Shown here piece by piece: positions 44,152 through 52,158 of a stretch of 64,000 nucleotides of DNA. The notes under the pieces were generated by a model. That model did no database searches. It worked only from the letters and a program-made list of their open reading frames with translations, and was not told the origin of the DNA. The stretch comes from CAZCVI01 sp964502145 (lineage in GTDB: Bacteria; Acidobacteriota; Aminicenantia; UBA2199): positions 1 through 64,000 of the forward strand of contig CAZCVI010000034.1 of NCBI GenBank assembly GCA_964502145.1, given 5' to 3'. The position numbers and the translations under genes are program-made. How positions within the stretch are numbered: the first letter of the stretch is position 1; every line of letters starts with the position of its first letter.

Positions 44152-45288
44152 ATGGCAACTGTTTTTATAAGTTATAGTCATTTGGATGAGGTATGGAAAG
44201 AACGGGTGCTCACCCACCTGAAAGTTCTCGAAAAAGAAGGTATTACCACCATCTGGCACGACCGCGACATTCCCATTGGCACCGATTGGTGGCCGCAGAT
44301 TCAAACCCGGATACATGAGGCGCGGGTGGTGGTGATGTTGATTACCGCCAACTTCTTAACCTCCGATTTTATCAAGGAAAAGGAAATGCCCCTGATCTGG
44401 CAACGGCGCAGAAATGGCGAGATCACGGTGATACCCGTGCTGGTGGAACCCTGCGCGTGGCAATCGGTCACATGGCTGGCGGAAATCCAATTGCTTCCCA
44501 AGGATGGGAAACCATTATCCTCCTTCCCCAAACACAAAGCGGAAACCGAATTGGCCGCTATCACGCAACAAATTCACCACACGCTGATAGATAAAGAACC
44601 GATACCCGCTGACCATGTTGGCTCAAACCAGAGAATGCCTCTTTCTTCCCCGCGGATTAAAAAACAGCGCCCGCCAAGGATATATGTTTTGCTGGCTGTG
44701 CTTGTTCTTTTAGTGGCCATTGGGTTTGTGTTGAACCTTAAAAATAGTAATACTTCTTTTGAGTTTACGCTATATTTAAAGGATGGCGAAGGTAAGACCG
44801 TATTAAAGAAAGATCAGGCGCTGCTGCGGATGCTCTTGGATAACAACCCGGTAACCGGTTATACCGATGACAATGGTGCCGTGGATTTCAAAGGCATCCC
44901 GCCACAATTTAGGGGTCGTTCCGTTCCCGTGGAATTGGAGGTCAAACGGTGGACCTTTGACAATGGTTTCATGTCCACCACCTGTTTGTTGGCAGGCAAG
45001 AGTCAGCCATTGGTTGTGCAGCGGGATGGCAGTCTGGCGAAACTGTCCGGGTTGGTGACCGATGCCGAAGGGCGGTTTATGGCTGATGCCAAAGTAGTGG
45101 TTAAAGGTGTGGCAACGAAGACCGATCAAAACGGGTGGTTTGTATTGGCGATACCACCGGATAAGCAGGAAGAAAAAGTGCTGGTGACCATTCAAAGGTC
45201 GGGTTATGTCATTAAGATTGAATATGCGTACCCTGGGAACAAGACCAACCTGGTGTTTATTTTAGAAAAGGAAAAGGAACAGAAATGA
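44152..45288 (+). CDS. TIR-domain protein with membrane anchor and exported domain
   Basis: A 378-residue protein: TIR domain (about 1-145; VFISYSHLDEVWK, LWHDRDI-like WHDRDIPIG, NFLTSDFIKEKEMPLI with glutamate 78 at the usual catalytic site), a membrane helix (about 177-195; YVLLAVLVLLVAIGFVL) and an extracytoplasmic part (200-378) with two carboxypeptidase-regulatory-like beta domains (SGLVTDAEGRFMADAKVVV). TIR domains often hydrolyse NAD. The start at 44152 has TGAGG just upstream and matches the paralogue at 62640; the frame from 44140 is too long. The next gene overlaps by 4 nt, so the exported half probably pairs with it. Confidence 0.85.
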   Translation: MATVFISYSHLDEVWKERVLTHLKVLEKEGITTIWHDRDIPIGTDWWPQIQTRIHEARVVVMLITANFLTSDFIKEKEMPLIWQRRRNGEITVIPVLVEPCAWQSVTWLAEIQLLPKDGKPLSSFPKHKAETELAAITQQIHHTLIDKEPIPADHVGSNQRMPLSSPRIKKQRPPRIYVLLAVLVLLVAIGFVLNLKNSNTSFEFTLYLKDGEGKTVLKKDQALLRMLLDNNPVTGYTDDNGAVDFKGIPPQFRGRSVPVELEVKRWTFDNGFMSTTCLLAGKSQPLVVQRDGSLAKLSGLVTDAEGRFMADAKVVVKGVATKTDQNGWFVLAIPPDKQEEKVLVTIQRSGYVIKIEYAYPGNKTNLVFILEKEKEQK

Positions 45289-46970
45289 AAAGGATGCTTT
45301 TGACCGCTTTATTGGTTTTATGTATGGTGTTATGGGTGGAGGGTGCTGTTTTAAGGGGAAGGATTGTGTTATTGAATAGTGGGGGAAAAGCTGTAGCCAA
45401 TGTCCAGGTGACTGCTTTTGATGCGAACCCGGCAGTTAGCACCAGTTCCGGGTTATTCCAGTTGGATTTTGCGGATAAGAAGAAGCCCGGAGATGTGGTA
45501 GCGATCATCGTGCAAAAAAAGGGGTTTGAAGTCATTAATAAAAAAGAGTTGGAGCACGTGGTGCTGCGGCAGAACCCGGATGAATTATTGGAAATTGTTT
45601 TGTGCCCTGAAGGAACATGGGAGAAAAACGCGCAGGTGTATTACTGGATTGCGGCAAAATTAATCACCGATCAATTCGATAAACGATTGAAAAAAATAGA
45701 AGCAGAGGTTATTGAGGGCAAAGATGCTGAAATCTTTCGTTTGAGAGCAGAACTGGATGTGGCATTGGCGCAGGCGAAAAAATTGGCGGAAAATTTTGCC
45801 CAAGTGAACTTGGATGAAGCATCGGATTTATATAAAAAGGCGTTTGAGTTTTATAAAAGCGGAGATATTAAGCAAGCATTAAAAGTATTGGACAAAGAGA
45901 AATTAGATGCGGAGTTAAAAAAGTTAAAAGAAAAAGGCACGCAATTGGCAAAGGATTATATCTTGGGTGCGCGTCTTTTAATAATCACAGCCAATTTCCC
46001 AGAAGCGGAATCCTATTATGATCAAGCATTGGAAGCAGACGCGGAGAACGTGGATAACTATCTTGAGTTTACTGCATATCTGTGGAAACAAAAAAACTTT
46101 CGAAAGGGTGCAGCCATTTGCCAAAAAGCTCTGGCCATAAAAATGGATGAATGGTCAAAAGCAGCGTTCCTCAACAACCTGGGGCTATTATATTCCGATA
46201 CCACGCGCTTGACCGAAGCGGAGAAGGTCTACGCCGAAGCGTNNNNNNNNNNNNNNNNNNNNNNNNNNNNNNNNNNNNNNNNNNNNNNNNNNNNNNNNNN
46301 NNNNNNNNNNNNNNNNNNNNNNNNNNNNNNNNNNNNNNNNNNCACCAATCCCGACGCGTATTTACCCGACGTGGCCATGACCCTCAACAACCTGGGGACT
46401 TTATATTCCGATACCACGCGCTTGACCGAAGCGGAGAAGGTCTACGCCGAAGCGTTGGGGATTTATCGCAAACTGGCGGCCACCAATCCCGACGCGTATT
46501 TACCCGACGTGGCCATGACCCTCAACAACCTGGGGGTTTTATATAAGAACACTACGCGCTTGACCGAAGCGGAGAAGGTCTACGCCGATGCGTTGGGGAT
46601 TTATCGCAAACTGGCGGCCACCAATCCCGACGCGTATTTACCATATGTTGCTATCACCCACAACAACCTAGGCATCCTGAATATCAATTTACAGAAATAC
46701 CCTGACGCGTTGTCCCAATTCCAGGAAACTTTAAAGATACATGAAACATTCGTAGCAAAAAATCCGCAGGCATTTGAACTGGTCCTGTGTAATACCATCT
46801 TAGTAATGACTTTTCTTTATACAGAAGCTCCCGAAGCCTGTGCGGAAATTAAAGACGAAATCCCCTCTCGCTTGGAGCGTGCCATCACCATCTTAAAAAA
46901 ATACGCCGATATTCCCCAGGCGCAAAAATATCTTAGAGATGCAGAACGATTCAAAGAACAGATAAAGTAA
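45285..46970 (+). CDS. Secreted TPR-repeat protein (interrupted by assembly gap)
   Basis: An exported protein: signal peptide (LLTALLVLCMVLWVEGA), carboxypeptidase-regulatory-like domain (about 22-105), charged coiled-coil region (about 140-230) and a C-terminal array of 46-residue kinesin-light-chain-like TPR units (LNNLGTLYSDTTRLTEAEKV core) that are nearly identical in DNA (138-bp unit). A run of 100 N interrupts the array, so the real length is unknown. The start overlaps the TIR gene stop (ATGA). It may act as the sensing partner of the TIR protein in the periplasm. Confidence 0.82.
   Translation: MKRMLLTALLVLCMVLWVEGAVLRGRIVLLNSGGKAVANVQVTAFDANPAVSTSSGLFQLDFADKKKPGDVVAIIVQKKGFEVINKKELEHVVLRQNPDELLEIVLCPEGTWEKNAQVYYWIAAKLITDQFDKRLKKIEAEVIEGKDAEIFRLRAELDVALAQAKKLAENFAQVNLDEASDLYKKAFEFYKSGDIKQALKVLDKEKLDAELKKLKEKGTQLAKDYILGARLLIITANFPEAESYYDQALEADAENVDNYLEFTAYLWKQKNFRKGAAICQKALAIKMDEWSKAAFLNNLGLLYSDTTRLTEAEKVYAEAXXXXXXXXXXXXXXXXXXXXXXXXXXXXXXXXXXTNPDAYLPDVAMTLNNLGTLYSDTTRLTEAEKVYAEALGIYRKLAATNPDAYLPDVAMTLNNLGVLYKNTTRLTEAEKVYADALGIYRKLAATNPDAYLPYVAITHNNLGILNINLQKYPDALSQFQETLKIHETFVAKNPQAFELVLCNTILVMTFLYTEAPEACAEIKDEIPSRLERAITILKKYADIPQAQKYLRDAERFKEQIK
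46243..46342. other. Assembly gap (100 N)
   Basis: Exactly 100 unknown bases inside the 138-bp TPR repeat array. The flanks fit the repeat only if the missing length is 25 bp plus a multiple of 138 bp, so 100 is a placeholder value. Confidence 0.98.
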
Positions 46971-47039
46971 GGCTATCTTCTTCGCGTTTCGTGATAATAG
47001 CCGGAAAAAGGGAAGAGATGGTATCTGAACCGTGATGCG

Positions 47040-47127
47040 TGGGATTAACGGATGACCAGGATTTCAAAATAAAACATGGTGCCTATAACCGCAATGGCGT
47101 TTTAATTCTGGTCATCCTTTAATCCTG
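47040..47127. repeat. Inverted repeat, GGATTAACG/GGATGACCA family
   Basis: GGATTAACGGATGACCAGGA (from 47042) faces its imperfect complement TCTGGTCATCCTTTAATCC (to about 47125) across a 35-bp loop. It resembles the other period-9 hairpins but with shorter arms. The rest of the gap 46971-47195 also holds a small hairpin GGCTAT/ATAGCC just after the TPR gene; nothing else was recognised. Confidence 0.65.
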
Positions 47128-47195
47128 TGCAAAATCGTGGACAGGCGAATTTATCCCTTGCCCAGCACGGACCTGTCGGTTTTTTTTTAAAACAA

Positions 47196-47224
47196 TTGAC
47201 AAATGATGGGGAAAATATTATATT
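47196..47224 (+). promoter_or_regulatory. Strong sigma-70 promoter of the second MNT gene
   Basis: TTGACA (47196-47201), 17-bp spacer, TATATT (47219-47224), 17 bp before the ATG, so the leader is at most about 11 nt. Confidence 0.7.
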
Positions 47225-47241
47225 ATCATTGAGTATAAAAA

Positions 47242-47568
47242 ATGAATAAAACGGACATCAATAAATCGCTTGCCGAGCTGAAAGAATTAATGGGGCAACG
47301 TTTCGGCTTTGAAATGGAGCTTTATCTTTTCGGTTCCGTGGCGCGGAACGATTATGGCCCAGAATCGGATATTGACGTGCTGGTACTTCTTCCTGGCGAA
47401 GTGGATACTCTCCTGAAAACGGAAGTCATTGACTTGGCCTATGATATTGGACTCAAAAACGATGTGGTGTTTAATATGATCACCCGTTCAAAAAAAATCT
47501 GGGAATCCGACATGGCCGCAGTCACACCTTTTCATGAAAACCTGACCAGGGAAGCATTGCGAATATGA
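47242..47568 (+). CDS. MNT-type nucleotidyltransferase, second copy
   Basis: A 108-residue minimal nucleotidyltransferase with catalytic motif LFGSVARNDYGPESDIDVLV (about 29-48). As with the copy at 11857, the expected HEPN partner is missing: the frame that overlaps its stop codon ends after seven codons (MSWNENC). It has the same promoter type. The sequence differs enough from the first copy to be an independent lineage. Confidence 0.87.
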   Translation: MNKTDINKSLAELKELMGQRFGFEMELYLFGSVARNDYGPESDIDVLVLLPGEVDTLLKTEVIDLAYDIGLKNDVVFNMITRSKKIWESDMAAVTPFHENLTREALRI

Positions 47569-47603
47569 GCTGGAATGAGAATTGCTGAAATTTCACGGAA
47601 GGG

Positions 47604-47632
47604 TTGACAAAAAACAGAAACTGAATTATATA
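47604..47632 (+). promoter_or_regulatory. Strong sigma-70 promoter of the ribbon-helix-helix gene
   Basis: TTGACA (47604-47609), 17-bp spacer, TATATA (47627-47632), 17 bp before the ATG, with AGGAG between. Confidence 0.7.
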
Positions 47633-47648
47633 TAACTCAGGAGAAATA

Positions 47649-47867
47649 ATGAGTACAGCCCTTTCCGTTCGCGTTGAAGATGATGTCTATAAAAGCTTGG
47701 ACATGTTTGCCCAAAAGTCAAAAATCCAAAAAAACGATATCATCAATAATGCTCTACGTCAATATCTCCATCTGCAAGAAGTAAGAAACATCAGGCAAGA
47801 CCTAAACCCTTTTGCTGAAGCCCAGGGCTTTCATAATGAAGACGATCTGCTGAATTCAATTTCATGA
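47649..47867 (+). CDS. Ribbon-helix-helix antitoxin
   Basis: A 72-residue protein with the strand-helix-helix pattern ALSVRVEDDVYKSLDMFAQK and KNDIINNALRQYL, typical of CopG/RHH DNA-binding antitoxins, and an acidic tail. AGGAG precedes the ATG. The toxin reading frame overlaps its stop as ATGA but is truncated, so the antitoxin is orphaned. Confidence 0.82.
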   Translation: MSTALSVRVEDDVYKSLDMFAQKSKIQKNDIINNALRQYLHLQEVRNIRQDLNPFAEAQGFHNEDDLLNSIS

Positions 47868-47941
47868 TGATAATCTTCGATACCAATAAAATAGGGGCGG
47901 CATTGGGGACAGGCGGATTTATTTCTGTCCCGCCAACTTAA
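47864..47941 (+). pseudogene. Truncated PIN toxin (VapC) remnant
   Basis: The frame begins MMIIFDTNK, the characteristic first strand and first catalytic aspartate of a PIN domain, in the correct overlapping position after the RHH antitoxin. After about 10 codons it loses any PIN character and stops within the left end of the CACGAAGGA hairpin element. The element therefore appears to have replaced the rest of the toxin gene. Confidence 0.65.
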
Positions 47942-48074
47942 AAAAAAGATATTTAACCACGAAGGACACGAAGAACACGAAGGTTTTGTTTTTTTTTAAT
48001 ATCCGTTTTTTTCTTCTTTTTCTTCTTCGTGTCCTTCGTGTCCTTCGTGGTTAAATAGATTTGGCGGTGAATCC
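47929..48074. repeat. Period-9 hairpin element, CACGAAGGA family
   Basis: Left arm ATTTAACCACGAAGGACACG (from 47951) with further CACGAAGAA units, right arm the complement ending CCTTCGTGGTTAAAT, with T-rich centre. Ends are CCGCCAA on the left (47930-47936) and TTGGCGG (48061-48067) followed by TGAATCCAGG on the right, the latter the same flank as in the 11411 element. Confidence 0.9.
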
Positions 48075-48132
48075 AGGCATCATTCCATTCTTTCTTTATT
48101 TATCCCTGATATGGTATAATAGAAACAGGTGA

Positions 48133-49887
48133 ATGAAGATGAAGAAAAAAAAATTGCCCATTGGCATCGAGGATTTTTTAGATATGATGACTGGGAATTA
48201 CTACTACGTGGATAAAACCCTGTTTATCAAGGAAATTATTGATAGCGATGATAAGGTGTTGCTGATCCCCCGCCCCCGTCGCTTCGGGAAAACCCTTAAC
48301 CTCTCCATGCTCAGGTATTTTTATGACTGTTGTCCGGCCATCGGAACCCCCCAACCCGCCAGACCAACAACAGAAAGCGCGGTTCAGAATATCTATAAAG
48401 AGTTATTCACCGGACTGGCTATTATGGAGACCGATCAAGAATACCTCGATAAAATGGGGCAATACCCGGTTATTTTTCTCTCCTTCAAAAACATCAAGGA
48501 TAACAACTGGAAATTGTGTTATGAAAGTATCAAGTCGCTTATCCAAAGAGAATATGCAAGGCATTACTACTTGGCCGATAGTCCAAAACTGATGCCCCAT
48601 GAACGGGAGTTTTACCGCCAGATCGCAACAAAAAAGGGAAATCAAAGCGACTTTGCCAACAGTTTGGAAAACTTACTCATATCCTTAAACCGGTTTTATG
48701 GAAAGCGGGTCGTTATCTTGATCGATGAATACGACGCCCCCATCCATGCTGGCTTTAACAACGACTATTATGACGAGATTATCAATTTCACCCGTATCTT
48801 TCTAGGCGGGGGCTTAAAAGATACCGGTCCATATCTGGAAAAAGGTGTGATTACCGGTATCATGCGTATCGCCAGGGAATCCATTTTTTCAGACCTCAAT
48901 AACCTCGGCGTATACACGTTGTTATCCGAGGATTTTCGTGGCTTTTTTGGCTTCACGGATACGGAAGTCAAAACCATGTTGGAGGATTTCCAGGTGGCAC
49001 ACCTGTTTGAATCGGTGCGGTGGTGGTATAATGGGTACCTCTTTGGGGACCATATCACCTATAATCCCTGGTCGATTCTTAATTTCCTGCGTGACCGACG
49101 TAAAGAATTAAAACCCTACTGGATCAATACCTCGGACAACAAGATCGTGGATTTTCTCCTATCCAAGGGCGGCACGGAACTCAGGGAAGAATTGGAACAA
49201 CTGGTGAGTGGTGAATCCATAGAAAAAGCCATTGAAGAACATATTGTTCTTAAAGATATCTCCACGGATGAGGATTCATTATGGAGTTTCCTATTAATGG
49301 GAGGTTACCTGAAGCAAACCACCCCAAGAAGGGATACCGGCTCAGGTCGAGTTTTCTATACGCTGTCCATTCCCAATGAAGAGGTCAAGTTTACGTATGC
49401 CCGGATTATCCGCAGCTATTTCGCCACTAAGATCGAAAACAAAAAATTAGAGGTTTTGCTCAAGGCACTGATTGCAGGAGATATTCATCTGTTCGAGAAA
49501 ATGTTGCAAGCCATTGTGCTGGCCGTATTCAGTTTCCATGATTTCGGAAATGAACCGGAGAAAGTCTATCATGCCCTGGTAGCGGGTTTATTAATCTGGA
49601 TTTCCAATACCCATGAAGTCAAATCCAACCGCGAATCCGGCTATGGCAGATATGATATTATGATTTTTCCCAAAGACCTATCCCAAATTGGCTATGTCAT
49701 CGAATTCAAATCCGTGGACGCAGATAGCAACGAAACCATGGAAGCCGCCCAAAAAGCCGCCCTGGCCCAAATCGAGGCCAAACAATACGAAACAGAACTG
49801 CGCACCCGTGGCATCACCCACATCAAAAAGCTAGCCATCGCCTTTTTAGGCAAAAAGGTTTCAGTAAAAGAGGCAGGCAAAAAATAG
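48133..49887 (+). CDS. AAA-ATPase-like / PD-(D/E)XK (PDDEXK_9) protein, second copy
   Basis: A 584-residue paralogue of the protein at 20658, similar over its whole length: P-loop RPRRFGKTLNLSML, Walker B VILIDEYDAP, C-terminal nuclease-like RYDIMIFPKD, YVIEFK and QIEAKQY. The start may be the ATG at 48133 or at 48139; the ribosome site is poor. As with its paralogue, period-9 hairpins are adjacent. Confidence 0.9.
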   Translation: MKMKKKKLPIGIEDFLDMMTGNYYYVDKTLFIKEIIDSDDKVLLIPRPRRFGKTLNLSMLRYFYDCCPAIGTPQPARPTTESAVQNIYKELFTGLAIMETDQEYLDKMGQYPVIFLSFKNIKDNNWKLCYESIKSLIQREYARHYYLADSPKLMPHEREFYRQIATKKGNQSDFANSLENLLISLNRFYGKRVVILIDEYDAPIHAGFNNDYYDEIINFTRIFLGGGLKDTGPYLEKGVITGIMRIARESIFSDLNNLGVYTLLSEDFRGFFGFTDTEVKTMLEDFQVAHLFESVRWWYNGYLFGDHITYNPWSILNFLRDRRKELKPYWINTSDNKIVDFLLSKGGTELREELEQLVSGESIEKAIEEHIVLKDISTDEDSLWSFLLMGGYLKQTTPRRDTGSGRVFYTLSIPNEEVKFTYARIIRSYFATKIENKKLEVLLKALIAGDIHLFEKMLQAIVLAVFSFHDFGNEPEKVYHALVAGLLIWISNTHEVKSNRESGYGRYDIMIFPKDLSQIGYVIEFKSVDADSNETMEAAQKAALAQIEAKQYETELRTRGITHIKKLAIAFLGKKVSVKEAGKK

Positions 49888-49998
49888 CATAGACGCGTTT
49901 TTGGGGACCGACAGGAAGGGCAAAAATAAAAAATATTGCTGCAAGAAAAAACGGGGCGGTTTGTTTTACTGGTGAAAATAAAAAAAATGGAGGTCATG

Positions 49999-50568
49999 AT
50001 GACTAAAAAAGTAACACTGGTAATCGCGGTTGTTTTGATGTTGGTTTCGATTGGTTTGGTAGCTCAAGGTGAAGGCCGGGATCGGGATATGATGAGACAT
50101 GCCCGTTTTGGGATACATATGGCTGAAAGCAATCTCTTTCCACCGCAGATAATTCTGAGATTTAAGGATGAAATCGGTTTGACCGCTGATCAAGCTGGGA
50201 AACTGGAAAAAATGCACGCCCAAATTAAAGAAGCCTCTATCCGTCAAGATGCGGATATTAAAATTCTGGAAATTAAACTGGGCACTACCCTTAAAAGCGA
50301 GCAAACAGATCGCAAAAAATTGGAAGGTCTGATCCGCGAAATCGCCAAATTAAAAACGGATTTAAAAATCCAACATATGAACTTCATGCTGGATGTAAAA
50401 AATCTCCTGACTCCCGATCAAATCAAAAAAATCGAGGACTTCAAAAAGAACAAACGAAACCAGATGATGAGAGATCGCAATGAGAAAAGAGGCGACCGTT
50501 TTGAACGCCGCCAAGAAAGAATGCAGAAAAGAATGCAGGACAATCAAAACCCACCGGAAAACAAGTAA
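49999..50568 (+). CDS. Periplasmic Spy/CpxP-like protein
   Basis: A 189-residue secreted helical protein: signal peptide (VTLVIAVVLMLVSIGLVAQG), two LTxxQ motifs (LTADQ and LTPDQ) typical of Spy/CpxP/ZraP periplasmic chaperones or metal sensors, and a basic/acidic tail rich in R, M and E (RDRNEKRGDRFERRQERM). GGAGG is 5 bp before the second ATG at 49999, which I prefer to 49996. It has its own terminator. Role in envelope stress is inferred from the family. Confidence 0.8.
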   Translation: MTKKVTLVIAVVLMLVSIGLVAQGEGRDRDMMRHARFGIHMAESNLFPPQIILRFKDEIGLTADQAGKLEKMHAQIKEASIRQDADIKILEIKLGTTLKSEQTDRKKLEGLIREIAKLKTDLKIQHMNFMLDVKNLLTPDQIKKIEDFKKNKRNQMMRDRNEKRGDRFERRQERMQKRMQDNQNPPENK

Positions 50569-50600
50569 ACAGAGTCTGTGTTTTCTGAATTGAAAACCAA

Positions 50601-50628
50601 GGGAGGGGCAATACCCTCCCTTTTTTTT
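50601..50628 (+). terminator. Rho-independent terminator after the Spy-like gene
   Basis: GGGAGGG (50601-50607), loop GCAATA, CCCTCCC (50614-50620), T8 (50621-50628). Confidence 0.92.
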
Positions 50629-50639
50629 AACTATTTTTT

Positions 50640-51857
50640 TTAAGCGCCCTTTTTTTCCCGCCATAAATAAACCTGATCATTGCGACGGACTTTGAACGAT
50701 AATTTTACCCCCACAGGTTCCCCCCGTTTAATTTCTTTTACTGGCACGTGATCCCGTTGCAGTTCGTGGGCGAACGCGAAGGTGGCCGGGGTGGTTTTAC
50801 CAGTGAACAGGATTTTATCTCCTTCCCGTAATTGTTCGTTGCGAATCAAAATTTCCGCCACCCCTACTTTTCCATAAAAATTAACCACTTCACCCAGAAA
50901 TATTTTTTCAAAGGATTTTTGATAGTCCTGGGTATTCCAATCTACGGGTTGGCCGAAATAGAACCCGGTAGAAAAGCCACGGTTATAGACCATGGCCAGT
51001 TGTTTTTTTAATGAATCTTTGAGCTCTTGGGTCAGCGCACCCGCAAAATAGGCGTCGATAGCAGTGCGGTACGCCGAAACCACAATTTTAATGTATTCTA
51101 CGGCCCGCATACGACCTTCAATTTTAAGGGAGTGGATACCCGATTCAATCAATTGATCGATAAAGTCCATGGCGCACAGGTCTTTAGGGCTGAGCAGGTA
51201 ATTTGTTCCCAGAATGAATTCCGCTTCGTTTTTAGTATCTTTAATAACAAATTCCCGGCGGCAGGGCTGACTGCACTCGCCCTGGTTGGCGGATTTGCCA
51301 AAGGCATGGGCTGAAAGAAAACAACGGCCAGAAACACTGACACACATGGCACCGTGAACAAACGCTTCAATTTCGCAGGGGATGTTTCTTTCTTTCAGGG
51401 TGGTGGCAATTTGGCGGATATCTTTTAACGTACATTCTCGCGCCAGCACCGCCCGTTTTATTCCCAGGGAGGCCATGTATTCCAATGCCGTGGCATTGGC
51501 AATGCCAGCCTGGGTGGAGAGATGTAATGGTAATCCCAATTCCCGCGCCATGGTCGCCACAGCAATGTCCCAGAAGATTACCGCGTCTACCCCGGCGGCT
51601 TTGGCTTCATGTAAAATCTGTTGTGCTTTGACTAACTGAGGCTCCAAAACCATTACATTTAGGGCCAAGTAACCCTTGGTGTTTTTTTCATGAAGGTAGG
51701 CCATTATTTTTTTCAACTCAAACATGTCGAAATTATCCGCTCCGGCGCGCATGTTGAGTCCTTTCACGCCAAAATAAATACTGTCTGCGCCGCTATCCAC
51801 GGCTGTGACCAACGAACTCCAGTCTCCTGCCGGACATACCAACTCGGGTTTTTTCAC
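50640..51857 (-). CDS. Peptidase U32 family protein
   Basis: A 405-residue member of the U32 family (YegQ/TrhP/RlhA group). PELVCPAGDWSSL at the start, EIEAFVHGAMCVSVSGRCFLS and GECSQPCRREF carry the conserved cysteines thought to hold an iron-sulfur cluster, and SLKIEGRMRAVEYI is the typical motif. Despite the name, studied members make 5-hydroxyuridine or 5-hydroxycytidine in tRNA/rRNA from prephenate-dependent chemistry; which one applies here is not clear. Confidence 0.9.
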   Translation of the reverse strand: MKKPELVCPAGDWSSLVTAVDSGADSIYFGVKGLNMRAGADNFDMFELKKIMAYLHEKNTKGYLALNVMVLEPQLVKAQQILHEAKAAGVDAVIFWDIAVATMARELGLPLHLSTQAGIANATALEYMASLGIKRAVLARECTLKDIRQIATTLKERNIPCEIEAFVHGAMCVSVSGRCFLSAHAFGKSANQGECSQPCRREFVIKDTKNEAEFILGTNYLLSPKDLCAMDFIDQLIESGIHSLKIEGRMRAVEYIKIVVSAYRTAIDAYFAGALTQELKDSLKKQLAMVYNRGFSTGFYFGQPVDWNTQDYQKSFEKIFLGEVVNFYGKVGVAEILIRNEQLREGDKILFTGKTTPATFAFAHELQRDHVPVKEIKRGEPVGVKLSFKVRRNDQVYLWREKKGA

Positions 51858-51942
51858 TGTAGAACTCCTCTTGAATTAATAATATAATTAACACTACATT
51901 ACATTCTATCGGAAAACTTGGTATTTGGCAAGGAGAGAACTG

Positions 51943-52047
51943 CTGGACATACTGGACACTCTGGACAAGCTGGACAAGCTGGACAAAATTCACAGGTTTT
52001 GAAAAGTCCAGTTGGTCCAGAATGTCCAGGAAGTCCAGAGTGTCCAC
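51943..52047. repeat. Period-9 hairpin element, CTGGACNNN family, second full copy
   Basis: CTGGACNNN units (51943-51985), centre AAATTCACAGGTTTTGAAAA, and complementary GTCCAGNNN units to 52047. The centre is the reverse complement of that in the 43928 element with few changes, so the two are copies in opposite orientation. Confidence 0.85.
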
Positions 52048-52096
52048 CATGTGGTGTCTCCCACACTTTTCTTGAAAAGGCTTTCAGCAAGACTAA

Positions 52097-52128
52097 CCAC
52101 CGGCCCTCCATTACTGGCGAGCCGGTGG
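52097..52128 (-). terminator. Hairpin after the large secreted protein gene
   Basis: CCACCGGC (52097-52104) pairs with GCCGGTGG (52121-52128), 16-nt loop, 30 bp beyond the stop of the minus-strand gene at 52159. No T-run follows, so termination is not certain. Confidence 0.45.
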
Positions 52129-52158
52129 CTGTTATTGCATTATACGTCTTAAAATCGG

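Noticed and set aside
11411..52047. Arrays of short repeats as CRISPR
   Set aside because: Units are 9 bp, without spacers, and are arranged as hairpins; no cas genes are in the window.
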